Notes: generated by a model from the letters alone, not told the origin. A stretch of 64,000 nucleotides of DNA from Asparagopsis taxiformis (GCA_030407315.1 JALQPE010001893.1:43283-107282); one strand, 5' to 3'. Shown: positions 19,407 to 29,543, counted from the first letter of the stretch. Numbers and translations: made by a program.

Positions 19407-21830
19407 ATGGGAAGGATACAAACCCTCTCTGGAGACACAGCGGGACGATGGCCTGATCGTCCAAACACTCGAGAACAACAGGATGCAGCACATCGCTGCA
19501 GAGACACGCACGAACGCGGCGATGTCGCGAATGACAACCCCGATGCGAACAACCCACCATTTGCAATCGAGAGCGAAAAAGAGGAGCAACTACATTCGCC
19601 GCTTCAATGGACCGAAGGAACACATAACCGATCCCAAGCTTCGATAAGAGAGGAACGAAACACGACCAACCGCACCTTCCCCACCCGTTATCTTTGTAAA
19701 CCCACTAGCAATTCTCTTGCCTATAACGCGTTGATGGCTCTAGACGTCTTATACTCAGGCAAAATTGCCCCTCTGCCACGTAATACCGCTTCGTCTGCGG
19801 CAGCTCAGAGAGCGTCGCAATCAGTGACTGAGCGGCTGAACGAGCTGTATCAAGATTCTGGAAGCGATCCGTACTGCAAACTAGCTCGAGACCTCTCAAA
19901 GAATTCCTGGCCTCTAGATGGACAGTTTCAGGAGTCTGAGGAATGGGCAGTACTGCAAAATTTTCAAGAGACGGCATCCAGAACCACAGACGACGGGAGA
20001 GGAGACTTCATGCTGCTTAACGAACAGCGCGTTGACCTCCCCAAACAGACGGTGGGGGCGGACCTGCGATGGCTGGAACTATTTCCACTGGAAGTTCGAC
20101 AGTGGATATCCGATCCCTCTCTCCAATATTTCGTCGACCCGATGCTGGAAGCTATGAAAAGTAGCGATGATTTTCCCAAATTCAAAGTCCATGCTTTAAC
20201 AGGTCATTATGAAACCATTCTGACTCGAGCATACAATGCAGGTGTGGTAGTCTGGTCAGACCCAGCGTCTGAGACGAAAGATTACAATTCACTCGCCATG
20301 CAACTTACAATGACCTCCTTCGCGGTCAAGAAGGATCACAACCGTGACCGCATGATCAGCTGGCCGCGATTCCAAAACTGTTTCATGCCCGATGCTCCTT
20401 ACACCGATCTTCCTACACCAGATCTCTTCTCCCTGATCCGTCTACCGACGTCCTCAAACATGTCTGGTTTTTTCTTTGACGTCGAAAACATGTTTCACCA
20501 CATCAAATTACCCCAGTCTCTGGCCAGGCTCATGCCGTTGGCTCAAGTAAAGGCAGCAGCACTCGGGAAGGAAACGGTACAAAAAATTGAAGCAGATTTC
20601 AGACGATCTATCAACCCTGAGGAACTGCTTCGCCCTCTACAAGCTACACTACCAATGGGTTTCAAGTGGGCCGTTTATATCGCGCATACCATAGCTGCAC
20701 AGTGCATGAAGCATGCATTTGCAGCAATGAAGGCATCCCATGGGTTTCCTGAAATTCCTTGCCAGGCACGCCTGTTGACAATGCTAAGAGGCGATGGTCT
20801 CATTGTGCTCCGTTCTGGAGATATATTGTTGCTTCACATCATTGATGACGTCAATCCAATTTGCATTGATTGGCCAGCACAAGCAGTTATCGCGCTGAAC
20901 GTTGCATGTGCCAAAACTTTTGCAGAATATGGACTTCCCCGAAAGCAGTCCAAGTCGTCGGCAATCAATGAAGTCGTTACCAAGTCGATGCCGTTCATGG
21001 GTTGGTCTATAGACCTCTCCAGTCACACAATAAGGCCGCAGCAGAGAAAACTAATTCAAGCGTTGTCTGATGCATGGCGTTGCATAAACGACGAAAGCCT
21101 TTCCCCTGCTGCCCTCCAGTCAGCCATAGGTCGGCTCATATGGATAGCGCTTGGTATTCGCCCGCTCTTATCTGTCCTTCTTCATTCCTTTCACTATGCA
21201 AATCCTAAGCGGGATCCAACACGCTCAATTGCCGCCGTTGTGAAACGCGAGCTCTCCACGTTTGTCCGAATACTTCCGCTTTCATTTGTCAAACTGCAGC
21301 GGAATACGTGGAGCAATATCATTGCATTCGACGCTTCTAATGAAGCCGGTGGCGTTTGTTTTGCCGCAATACCGCTCGGAAGAGCAAATGTCTTCGAAAA
21401 ATTCGTCAATAGATCCCTCACCAACCGAACGCATTGCGAAAAGATGCGTTTGAATGCTCTAGTACGAAGCCTGCATTGGTCAGTTGTGTTCTCACACAAA
21501 TGGAGACGCAAACAGCACATCAATGTTCTCGAGGCCCACGCCGCGGTCCTTGCAGTAGAATGGGCTGTGTCGCACCCAATTACGGGAAATCGTGTTTTAA
21601 TTATTTCGGACTCACTAGTGGTGATCGGAGCACTACAGAAAGGAAGATCGTCGTCCACGGAACTCGCGCTGCCTTGCCGGCGTTTTGCGGCGATTGTAAT
21701 AGCGCACGACTTACATCCACTCTTCATTCACGTCCCGTCAGAGTCTAATCCAGCTGACGGCCCATCCCGACTACGACCGACTTGGGTTCATGGAAATCCA
21801 TCGCTGGGATTGCCAGAACATCAAATCTAG
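19407..21830 (+). CDS. Ngaro-I reverse transcriptase-RNase H
   Basis: The frame is open well upstream (through the Copia-IV junction into the gag region, back to about 12955), but the first ATG is at 19407; a frameshift from gag is an alternative. RT: motif A FFFDVENMFH (about 20470), motif B LPMGFKW (about 20650), motif C HIIDDVNP (about 20838), then MGWSIDL. RNase H: FDASNEAGG (21328), VLEAHAA (21525), ISDSLVV (21604) and SNPADGPSR at the end. These match DIRS-order RTs, which differ from Copia by the LPMGF motif. The ORF ends 49 nt inside the recombinase frame. No methyltransferase follows. Confidence 0.88.
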   Translation: MGRIQTLSGDTAGRWPDRPNTREQQDAAHRCRDTHERGDVANDNPDANNPPFAIESEKEEQLHSPLQWTEGTHNRSQASIREERNTTNRTFPTRYLCKPTSNSLAYNALMALDVLYSGKIAPLPRNTASSAAAQRASQSVTERLNELYQDSGSDPYCKLARDLSKNSWPLDGQFQESEEWAVLQNFQETASRTTDDGRGDFMLLNEQRVDLPKQTVGADLRWLELFPLEVRQWISDPSLQYFVDPMLEAMKSSDDFPKFKVHALTGHYETILTRAYNAGVVVWSDPASETKDYNSLAMQLTMTSFAVKKDHNRDRMISWPRFQNCFMPDAPYTDLPTPDLFSLIRLPTSSNMSGFFFDVENMFHHIKLPQSLARLMPLAQVKAAALGKETVQKIEADFRRSINPEELLRPLQATLPMGFKWAVYIAHTIAAQCMKHAFAAMKASHGFPEIPCQARLLTMLRGDGLIVLRSGDILLLHIIDDVNPICIDWPAQAVIALNVACAKTFAEYGLPRKQSKSSAINEVVTKSMPFMGWSIDLSSHTIRPQQRKLIQALSDAWRCINDESLSPAALQSAIGRLIWIALGIRPLLSVLLHSFHYANPKRDPTRSIAAVVKRELSTFVRILPLSFVKLQRNTWSNIIAFDASNEAGGVCFAAIPLGRANVFEKFVNRSLTNRTHCEKMRLNALVRSLHWSVVFSHKWRRKQHINVLEAHAAVLAVEWAVSHPITGNRVLIISDSLVVIGALQKGRSSSTELALPCRRFAAIVIAHDLHPLFIHVPSESNPADGPSRLRPTWVHGNPSLGLPEHQI

Positions 21831-21913
21831 CGGAATCAAGCCTATTTTCGTCGCCGCACAGCAGATCGAGCGGGGTCAGTCACTCTGAAGAAGTTTGGTA
21901 TTACGTACGAATA

Positions 21914-23221
21914 ATGAACACAAAAGCGAAACTGACGAGCGCACGATGCGACCTAAACAAAACATATGCAGGTGATGAATTCATGAGCAACATAGCAGAA
22001 AAGGCACTCACAATCTATGACCAATACCCGCTCATTCGAAACACCCTAAAACCATCGACACGAAACAGATATATGTCGGCCTTCAAGAGCTTCTATAGCA
22101 AAGTTTACCATCTGCCCAGAACAGCCTACGAGCTCGATGTCACACTCACCGACTACATACAGACACAGGCTATGCAGAATGAATCAGCTGGGCGAAAGCA
22201 AGAAATGGTCAACCTAATATCACATCTGGCTATCGCTGTACCGGAGCTCGGTCGAATGCTTCCAAGAGCCCGAAGGGCAATAAAAGGATGGAGCAAGCTT
22301 ACACCATCGAAAGCCTCCTTACCACTCACCCGCCATCTTATGTTTGCAATCGTACATTATCTGCGATGTAAGAACCAACCTTGTATTGCAGCCGCGATAC
22401 TGACTGCCTGGGGAGCGTACCTCAGGGCATCAGAAGTTTTGAAATTGGACTGGACGGATATTGCGCTGCATGGAGATACTCGTACGATACACTTATCGGA
22501 ATCGATCGTGGGAGTGAACGTCAAAGATGCCAAAACCGGCCCTTTGCAGTTCACTTCGATTAGAGATGAGCTGGTGCAGAAGCTTCTCCATCGCTATGCC
22601 GATACAAGCCAAAGGTCCGGTCTCGCTTTCCCGCTTTCTTACGCCTCTTACTTGTCGAAATTTAAAGAGGCGGCGGCTTTCTTCGGCCTCCCAATAAGCC
22701 TCACCCCACATTCAGCACGAATCGGAGGTGCCCTCCATGACTACTGTAATGGCATGGAAGCAACATCAATAGCAATACATGGTAGGTGGGAGAGCGTGCA
22801 GTCATTGCGACACTATCTCACAAACGGAAGAGCCATCGTGCAGAAAATGCAACTCACGCAAGCACAGGGGGACCTAATCGAGCAGTACGCTCAGGGAACT
22901 CACCGTTTCCTGCTTGGGACACAATCTTTCCATGATCCTGGTTCTGCTCCTACAAAACGGCTGCAATTTACCTCCACCGACGCAACTATCCATGCTGAAT
23001 CGAAGCAGAAAGTTTCGAGTCTGGTTGGAAGCTATTGGAATAAGTCGCTGCGACGAGAAAACGGGAAGCGCAACTGGGAACTCGTCTGTAGGAGTAGCAA
23101 AATCACCAATGGGCCTAGTGAAAACAGGGACGCCGACGGTACAAGTGATGTTGAATACAGAATCAGGACAGAGGCAAAGCGCAAACATCATAAACGGAGC
23201 TGGTCCAAGGTGTGCCGATAA
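21914..23221 (+). CDS. Ngaro-I tyrosine recombinase
   Basis: 435 residues from ATG 21914; the frame itself opens earlier and overlaps the RT ORF. Catalytic residues of the tyrosine recombinase family can be placed: Arg in LRASEVLKLDW (codon 22424), HxxR in HSARIGG (22709), His in HGRWES, and the tyrosine in LRHYL (codon 22814). The enzyme would integrate a circular cDNA without target duplication, which fits the AA junctions at both Ngaro insertions here. The basic C-terminal tail after about residue 330 is unassigned. The ORF is intact, so this copy may still supply recombinase. Confidence 0.88.
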   Translation: MNTKAKLTSARCDLNKTYAGDEFMSNIAEKALTIYDQYPLIRNTLKPSTRNRYMSAFKSFYSKVYHLPRTAYELDVTLTDYIQTQAMQNESAGRKQEMVNLISHLAIAVPELGRMLPRARRAIKGWSKLTPSKASLPLTRHLMFAIVHYLRCKNQPCIAAAILTAWGAYLRASEVLKLDWTDIALHGDTRTIHLSESIVGVNVKDAKTGPLQFTSIRDELVQKLLHRYADTSQRSGLAFPLSYASYLSKFKEAAAFFGLPISLTPHSARIGGALHDYCNGMEATSIAIHGRWESVQSLRHYLTNGRAIVQKMQLTQAQGDLIEQYAQGTHRFLLGTQSFHDPGSAPTKRLQFTSTDATIHAESKQKVSSLVGSYWNKSLRRENGKRNWELVCRSSKITNGPSENRDADGTSDVEYRIRTEAKRKHHKRSWSKVCR

Positions 23222-23441
23222 CATATATGAGTGGCAATGGGGCGCTCTCAAGCTCCCGCAGTGTCCAGCTTTTTTCTCCTGAGTAGCGCCAAGCTATTTC
23301 GTTGTTTTTCACTACGTTTCCAATCTCAAAATGCCCGATGGAACTCTCGAACTTAACTGCTAACGCAGGCAATAAGCATCAATTGAACGCGTACATCGCA
23401 AAGCAGAACCCGTCAGTACACGTGACTTGGGATTATGGGGG

Positions 23442-23628
23442 CTCTCGCTACACGCATTTGGCAGGTTAATTTACCTGAAGGACTACAGTACTCCTACCCC
23501 TGGGTTGAGCCTGAATGATTTTCAGCCAGCCCTGCAGTAAAAGAACTGCGTTCTTCTCATCTGGTCCTTTATGACCTGTGATATCAATATCAAGTTCTGG
23601 TGCCCAGGCAGTAGTGGTGAGATGTTAA
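23442..23628 (+). repeat. Ngaro-I B1 split repeat
   Basis: 187 bp matching B2 (24034-24220), directly joined to A2. It ends GAGATGTTAA. Confidence 0.9.
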
Positions 23629-23975
23629 TAGGATTTCAAGGCACGAAGAAGATATTTTAACTTCAAAACGATAGCTGAGGCACGGCTTGTTTTTCGCGCG
23701 TCAGATTTTCGACACTGCATACGTGTTTTCAGATACAGTATGCAACCAAGATTATTAGAACGAAACTATCCAAGTTGGATGCAATCAAAACGCATCATGC
23801 GGCGGGGGCGGCGGTGAACATATGTGAAAAACGTGTGCGCCAACCCATGCGTCATTACCCTGCAGATCACTGGCACGGGTTTTTGTATTGTCGAAGATAC
23901 AAGCGCATTGCAAGAACGCAACTGCGTCCAAATCGCTCCTCAGGTATTGTTCTGCAACCCGGTTTCTATTCAGTC
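23629..23975 (+). repeat. Ngaro-I A2 split repeat
   Basis: 347 bp matching A1. The ORF seen across it is the part of the repeat that also precedes the gag ATG in A1 and is not a separate gene. Confidence 0.9.
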
Positions 23976-24033
23976 CCACCCTCCCGTAGCCCCTGTAGCA
24001 TGTTCTCTTTCCTTTACAGGCGAACCCAGGGGC

Positions 24034-24220
24034 CTCTCGCTACACGCATTTGGCAGGTTAATTTACCTGAAGGACTACAGTACTCCTACCCCTGGGTTGA
24101 GCCTGAATGATTTTCAGCCAGCCCTGCAGTAAAAGAACTGCGTTCTTCTCATCTGGTCCTTTATGACCTGTGATATCAATATCAAGTTCTGGTGCCCAGG
24201 CAGTAGTGGTGAGATGTTAA
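24034..24220 (+). repeat. Ngaro-I B2 split repeat and right end
   Basis: 187 bp matching B1, separated from A2 by 58 bp of spacer. It ends TTAA against the Copia-II LTR sequence CGGCAT. Confidence 0.9.
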
Positions 24221-24346
24221 CGGCATATTAACTGTATGTGTCGGAAGATCATACCAGTACAATAATACATTACAGTAGACTCAGTATTTAAGGTAGCGTC
24301 AAGCGATCTCGCCGACGATGAAGTAAATGGTATCCGATTACGAGAC

Positions 24347-25039
24347 TGTTGAGTTGATCGTGTAATGAATAGGATTTCAAGGCACGAAGAAGATATTTTA
24401 ACTTCAAAACGATAGCTGAGGCACGGCTTGTTTTTCGCGCGTCAGATTTTCGACACTGCATACGCGTTTCAGATACAGTATGCAACCAAGATTATTAGAA
24501 CGAAACTATCCAAGTTGGATGCAATCAAAACGCATCATGCAGCGGGGGCGGCGGTGAACGTATGTGAAAAACGTGTGCGCCAACCCATGCGTCATTACCC
24601 TGCAGATCACTGGCACGGGTTTTTGTATTGTCGAAGATACAAGCGCATTGCAAGAACGCAACTGCGTCCAAATCGCTCCTCAGGTATTGTTCTGCACCCC
24701 GGTTTCTATTCAGTCCCACCCTCCCGTAGCCCTTTTAGCATGTTCTCTTTCCTTTACAGGCCAACCCAGGGGCCTCTCGCTACACGCATTTGGCAGGTTA
24801 ATTTACCTGAAGGACTACAGTACTCCTACCCCTGGGTTGAGCCTGAATGATTTTCAGCCAGCCCTGCAGTAAAAGAACTGCGTTCTTCTCATCTGGTCCT
24901 TTATGACCTGTGATATCAATATCAAGTTCTGGTGCCCAGGCAGTAGTGGTGAGATGTTAAGGGTTTATTATCTCATGACGGTCGGCGGTTGAGGTTTAAA
25001 TCTGATTCACTAGCTGTAAATACTGTAAGTTATTCGTCA
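24347..25039 (-). repeat. Copia-VI 3' LTR, split by a solo Ngaro unit
   Basis: 24347-24369 (23 bp) and 24961-25039 (79 bp) make up the 102-bp LTR. In minus orientation it begins TGACGAATAACTT. Confidence 0.92.
24370..24960 (+). mobile_element. Solo Ngaro unit (A - spacer - B)
   Basis: 591 bp corresponding to A2-spacer-B2 of Ngaro-I with a few differences (for example a one-base deletion near 24466). It has no ORFs of the element. Flanks read TGAA and GGGTTT, joining cleanly to the uninterrupted copy of this LTR at 29442-29543, with no target duplication. It is the expected product of recombination between A1 and A2 (or B1 and B2) in an integrated element. Confidence 0.88.
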
Positions 25040-25055
25040 GGAGCCTGATATTGGA

Positions 25056-25102
25056 CACGGCGTGTAAAGGGAGAAGTTATTCGTCAGTCGCCGCACGGCG
25101 TG
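25056..25102 (-). other. Copia-VI pre-LTR hairpin with LTR-start copy
   Basis: On the minus strand CACGCCGTG occurs at 25102-25094 and again at 25064-25056. The motif is nearly self-complementary (8 of 9 pairs), so the copies can form a stem. Between them lies TGACGAATAACTT (25086-25074), identical to the first 13 bases of the LTR that starts at 25039. The pol stop codon TGA is the first triplet of this copy. Confidence 0.6.
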
Positions 25103-27645
25103 GGCGATGTGAGGCGAAGGAGCCCTATCTTGTTGATGAATTGTGCCGGTTTAAGGGCTTTCGTAAGTATGTCTGCCGGGTTGGAGTTAGAGGGAATGTG
25201 AGTTGGAGCTATTAGTTTGTTGGTAAACTGCTCACGAAGCCAATGGTACTTGATGTCTATATGACGAGATTTCGGTGTTGGAAAAGTAGCTTTCGTGGTT
25301 GTGATAGCTGCAGCGTTGTCTATGTAAATGGTGACCGGAGATACAGTGGGATGTCCAGTTTCAGAGAGGAAGTTGGATAAGGTGAGGGCCAATTGGGAAG
25401 TGTGGAAACTGGCGACGTACTCGGCATGGTGTGTAGAGGGGGCAACGTGGTCTTGTCGCTTAGATTGCCATGCAATGGGAGAATTGTTGTAAAGGATTAG
25501 GGATCCGGTAGTTGATCGACGTGTTGTGGGACATGCAGCATGGTCTGCATCGGAATAGGCTGTGAGTGGGGATGAGTATCCACGTTTGTATAGGATACCA
25601 GTGTGTCGCGTGCTTTTGAGGTATCGGAGAACTCTTAGTGCGGCTTTCCAGTGGTGATTAGTTGGTGCATTGGAGAAGCGCCCAAGGAAACCGACAATGA
25701 ATGCGATGTCGGGGCGAGTACAGTCTGTGACATAGCGAAGGGAGCCAATGAGTGCTTTGTAGTCAAATTTTGTTGTGTCGAGCGGGGAATCTGTGTTGTT
25801 TCCTGCCGATATTAGTTCAGAGGCAATAGGTGAGTTGAATGTTTTGGATTCAGTGAGTCGAAAACGTTCAAGGAGGGAGTCAATGTATGCTGGTTGGGAT
25901 ATGAGTATGCCTTCTTTGGAGTGTGTCACTTTCCAACCAAGTATGTGTTCGACGGTGCCAAGGTCTTTAAGGGTGTATTTGTGTTGGATAGCGGATTTGA
26001 CGTTCTGAACTAGATGGTCGGAGTTGGTTACGACTAAGAAGTCGTCCACGGTGATCACTAGGAGTACAAATGATTGCTCATCGGATGGGTCACGGTGTAT
26101 GAAAGAGCATGAGTCACTGGAGAGGCGGGTAAAGCCGATATTCTGTAAGTGAGAGGCAAGGCCGTCGGTGAATATTTTACAGGCCTGTTTGCTGCCATAC
26201 ATGTTGCCTTTCAGTTTGGCAACATGGTCAGGATACTTTTTGGAGCCGTCAAAACGGGAAGGCTGTTGGAGATAGATTTCTATGTTGGGTGGCAGGCGTT
26301 CATGTAGAAAGGCAGACTCAAGGTCCCAATGGTATACCTTGTAATCGTGTGTGGCAGCTAGAGACAGTGCAGTGCGGATAGAGTCACGGTTGGCAACGGG
26401 ACTTGTGATATCTTTAGGGTCATAATGAGTGCCGGCAATTTGCCGGTCGCCGCGAATTGTGCAGCGTGCTTTTCGAAGAGTTGGACGACCATTACTGTCG
26501 TGTTTGACTTTGAGTATGGTGGTGACAGGAAGCAATTTGGTGTTTGGGGGTAGTTTTGATCTGGGGATGTATTCAAGTATGTCACGGCGCTCGAGGCTGT
26601 CTAATTCATTGTTCCAGGCTAGTTCCCAAAGGGAAGAGTCCGGTGCGCTACGTGCTTGTTGGACTGTTTTGGGAAATGTGAAAGGTGGGTTTGAATCAAT
26701 GGTGTTTGTGATTGCATATGATGTGTTGACGGGGTCTATGGCAGGGTTATATATGGTGAAGTCTTTTGCTCGGCAAATACCGGTTTTGTTGGTGTGGGGA
26801 TCAAAGAAGTGGTAATGAGTATAGCTTGATCGGCCGATGTAATGGACGAGTCGAGCTCTAGGATCAAGTTTCTTGTGTGGTGTTCTGTTGTGGACAAAAC
26901 CTGGGATTCCGAAGGGAAGGAGCGTATCGACTTGTGGTGTGCAGTTGTGATATAGAGCAGCAGGTAATTGGCCTGTGGCACTGTGTGGTGAGTGGTTATG
27001 TGTGTCGGTCGCCGCATATATGGCATAGTCCCAGAGTGAGAGGGGTAAGCGAGAGGTGAGAAGATTAGTTCGGGCAGTGTCGAGGAGCGAGCGATTGATG
27101 CGTTCAGCCAACGAATTTTCTTGTGGTGTATGTGGCACAGTAGGATGTGTATTAATGAGTTCAGCGTTGTAAAACTGTAGCATATCGCGGCTGTAATATT
27201 CACCGGCGTTGTCGGAAGTTAAGTCTGTGATGCGGTGGGGACTATGGTGGTGTGTGTTTGTAATGTGGGATTTTAGGGCTGCAGCGGCAAGAGATTTGGT
27301 GGGTGCGCAATGGACGGTAAGGTACCGACTGCCTTCGTCCAAAAATGTGATGAAGAATCTGTTGTTTTGGAGTGAGGTGTTAGGAAGAGGACCGCATATA
27401 TCTGTGTGGAGATGGCTGCCAATGGAGTCAGTGCGTGTGCGGCGGTGAAATGGTGCGGCAGAACGTTTGCCAATTGCGCAGCCGGAGCAGGTAAATTTGG
27501 TTGGAGGGGGGCGTAGTAGGGTTTTTGGTAAATTGTCGACGAGGCGGTGTTTGGCCATGTAATGAAGCTTTTTGGGGTGCACATGATTCATTTTTAAATG
27601 CCATTCGTGATAATCACGGATGGTGGAAGGAAGGTCAATGTGCAT
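25084..27645 (-). CDS. Copia-VI integrase-RT-RNase H
   Basis: An 853-residue open frame. Integrase HHCC is at the start (HLKMNHVHPKKLH, CSGCAIGK), with catalytic D, D, E in HTDICGP, TSDNAGEY and NSLAERIN. RT has WDLESAFLHE, YGSKQAC and catalytic TVDDF. RNase H has YSDADHAAC, HHAEYVAS, DNAAAITT and ADILTKAL. All catalytic positions are filled. The true polyprotein start lies upstream in other frames, so this ORF probably has no start codon of its own and would need restored reading from gag. It is the best-preserved pol of the I/V/VI/VII group. Confidence 0.82.
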   Translation of the reverse strand: MHIDLPSTIRDYHEWHLKMNHVHPKKLHYMAKHRLVDNLPKTLLRPPPTKFTCSGCAIGKRSAAPFHRRTRTDSIGSHLHTDICGPLPNTSLQNNRFFITFLDEGSRYLTVHCAPTKSLAAAALKSHITNTHHHSPHRITDLTSDNAGEYYSRDMLQFYNAELINTHPTVPHTPQENSLAERINRSLLDTARTNLLTSRLPLSLWDYAIYAATDTHNHSPHSATGQLPAALYHNCTPQVDTLLPFGIPGFVHNRTPHKKLDPRARLVHYIGRSSYTHYHFFDPHTNKTGICRAKDFTIYNPAIDPVNTSYAITNTIDSNPPFTFPKTVQQARSAPDSSLWELAWNNELDSLERRDILEYIPRSKLPPNTKLLPVTTILKVKHDSNGRPTLRKARCTIRGDRQIAGTHYDPKDITSPVANRDSIRTALSLAATHDYKVYHWDLESAFLHERLPPNIEIYLQQPSRFDGSKKYPDHVAKLKGNMYGSKQACKIFTDGLASHLQNIGFTRLSSDSCSFIHRDPSDEQSFVLLVITVDDFLVVTNSDHLVQNVKSAIQHKYTLKDLGTVEHILGWKVTHSKEGILISQPAYIDSLLERFRLTESKTFNSPIASELISAGNNTDSPLDTTKFDYKALIGSLRYVTDCTRPDIAFIVGFLGRFSNAPTNHHWKAALRVLRYLKSTRHTGILYKRGYSSPLTAYSDADHAACPTTRRSTTGSLILYNNSPIAWQSKRQDHVAPSTHHAEYVASFHTSQLALTLSNFLSETGHPTVSPVTIYIDNAAAITTTKATFPTPKSRHIDIKYHWLREQFTNKLIAPTHIPSNSNPADILTKALKPAQFINKIGLLRLTSPTPCGD

Positions 27646-27710
27646 TTTGTGTGGCCGGCGAGGGAACGATGGGGTTTTTGATGTTGTCGCCTTTTTGCGT
27701 TTGATGACTT

Positions 27711-29252
27711 CTATACGGTGAAGAGGTGCTGATCTTTCTTTACGCGGTGTCGAGTAGGTGCATTGCGGTTCTTTGAAGTTTTTGACGTGGTTTTCGTCGT
27801 TGTTTTGGGTTTCTGGGGAAATGCACGCGCAGTGAGGGAATGTGAATTGGTAGGAATGGGTGGGGAGGGAGTGACCAATTTATATAATTGGTTAGTAGAC
27901 TTGGGGATGGTGACGAGAATCTCGTCGTTCGCGGGGGGTTCAGATTTTCGTTTTATGTAGGCCTGATCTTCCTGGAATAGGACGTCATGTGACTTGGTTA
28001 TTTCACTGACGGAGAGTAAGTTGGAACGTATGGCAGGAGAGACTACGGCCGTATGTGGTGGAAGTGTGAGAGAGTCGGAGATCGGAATGGAGAGTTCGTC
28101 GCGGTGGGTAATTGGTAACGAGGAACCGTCGGCGATGTGGGTGATTGAGTTGTTGGGAGTCATTCCTGGTGGAGGAAGAGCGAGATGGGAGGGGTCAGCT
28201 CCGGAATCCAGATAGTAGTGTGTTCATGAGGATAACTTACGGATTCGAGATCGTCCGAATGGTTGAACAGGGGATTGACATTGGAAGTAATGTCTTCATC
28301 CTCTGTAAGGGATATTTTAGCATGTGCAGGGGTCTGAGAGCGTGTGTTGTTGGAAGGCTTGTGGCGCATGTAGAATTGTCGTAGACGACAGTTGGCAGTA
28401 TTGTGCGTGGGCGTACCATGTACAGTGCACCACTGTCCTTTGTAAGCTTGTGGGGAGGGAATAGTTGTTGGCGTTGAATCGAGAGGCACGATGATGGAAT
28501 TTGGCTTTTTGTTGGCGCCTGTTGAATCGTGGGAATGATGATGATGGATTGGGGACAGGAGTGCTGAGTCTGCTAGCTTGGGAAAGCTCGGCACATTTAA
28601 TCATCATGCTTATGACGCGATCCATGGAGAGTGTGTTTTGTGGGTTCAGAGCATTATGGGTGTGGATGGTCTGAAGGAAAGCTGTCCAGTCCGGGTGCTG
28701 TTCTAAGCCCTCTAGTATAAATTGCAGGGTGGTATGTTCGGATTCGATCTGAGGGTAGTTTGCACGCAGCATGAGTGTGCGGATCGCTTTATGTTTGGCG
28801 ATGTATTCGGAAACCGTCATACCGGTGGTCCATGTGATAGATTGTGCTTTCCTGCGGAGATTATCTGGTGTATGTTCGGGATTTGGTGTATTTATACGGA
28901 TGTGGAGCTTGTGATAGAGGATGTGTAGTGGTCCAGTGAGCTCGGTGTCCGTAAAAGAGTTGAGTATGTCGGGGGATAGCGTAGTGACGACGAGCAGTTG
29001 TGCCTGGTTGTGTTTGGCTTGGTGTGTTGCGAGGTCTTCTGGGGATAGTTCATCCGGGATAGGAATGGTGAGATAGCCAAGAACGTCTTGAGCGCGAGCA
29101 AAATGCTCTACGCTGATACGCCAAGGTATAAAGTTGTCATGTGTGAGTAAGGGGATTTCAAGTTGGTGCTGCACGGCTGGGGCGGGATTCATTGGAAATG
29201 TAAGATGATGGGAGAATGTGTGTTCTGAAGTGTCGGTGGGAGGATACGTCAC
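27711..29252 (-). pseudogene. Copia-VI gag and protease, broken by frameshifts
   Basis: The gag ORF starts at ATG 29252 (about 230 homologous residues, including NLRRKAQSITWTTG and FILEGLEQHPDW). The knuckle-like motif WCTVHGTPTHNTANC lies in a second frame (28594-28160), and the protease region that includes the reading LDSGADPSH near 28205, followed by the continuation to 27711, lies in a third segment. Integrase then uses yet another frame. Copia-VII shows that this family normally encodes everything in one frame, so these shifts are lesions, at least three in number. One of them being a programmed shift is possible but less likely. Confidence 0.75.
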
Positions 29253-29441
29253 CGATCTGAGGTGTGTTGGCGGGAGGATGCGTCGCCGGATCTGGGGTGT
29301 GTAGGCGGGAGAATGCGTCGCCGGATCTGGGGTGTGTAGGCGGGAGAATGCGTCGCCGTTTGTTAGGAACCGAGATGGGTAAACGGAGAGGGGGGGCGGG
29401 TGATTGGAGAGGAAAAACGTTAAGCGTCTGGGCTCATAACC

Positions 29442-29543
29442 TGTTGAGTTGATCGTGTAATGAAGGGTTTATTATCTCATGACGGTCGGCGGTTGAGGTT
29501 TAAATCTGATTCACTAGCTGTAAATACTGTAAGTTATTCGTCA
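29442..29543 (-). repeat. Copia-VI 5' LTR
   Basis: 102 bp; in minus orientation begins TGACGAATAACTT and ends CAACTCAACA. AATAAA is present. The primer-binding site follows at 29441-29427. Confidence 0.92.

Larger units (their letters stand above)
12179..19647 (+). pseudogene. Ngaro-I gag-like ORF, interrupted by Copia-IV
   Basis: The ATG at 12179 lies just after the end of A1. The frame runs to 13238, is broken by Copia-IV, and resumes at 19220 after one copy of the ACACC duplication. It then stays open to the stop at 19645-19647, about 495 residues in all. The protein is rich in Pro, Gln and charged residues, with a helical stretch near 'SELLDIEEENSKKLQLELDQL' and no zinc knuckle that I can see. 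Assignment as gag rests on position. The last roughly 700 nt overlap the RT frame. Copia-IV has disabled this copy. Confidence 0.65.
11826..24220 (+). mobile_element. Ngaro-I: tyrosine-recombinase (DIRS/Ngaro-type) retrotransposon
   Basis: About 6.4 kb of its own sequence after removing Copia-IV. It has three overlapping ORFs (gag, RT-RNase H, tyrosine recombinase) and split direct repeats in the order A1 - ORFs - B1 - A2 - B2, the signature of Ngaro/PAT-type elements. No methyltransferase domain follows RNase H, which favours Ngaro over DIRS/PAT. There is no target duplication: the empty site in the intact Copia-II LTR reads GATCAA-CGGCAT, and the element sits after AA and itself ends in AA. 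Confidence 0.92.
24347..29543 (-). mobile_element. Copia-VI: minus-strand Copia element in the Copia-V LTR
   Basis: LTRs of 102 bp, apparently identical once the solo Ngaro unit is removed from the left one. TSD GAGAC. The primer site on the minus strand reads GGTTATGAGCCCAGA, next to the right (5') LTR. Own length about 4.6 kb. The polyprotein is split over several frames. Confidence 0.92.

Noticed and set aside
23775..24850. Two ORFs starting MDAIKTHHAAG, as separate genes
   Set aside because: They are the A repeat of Ngaro-I and its solo copy; the same translation precedes gag in A1.
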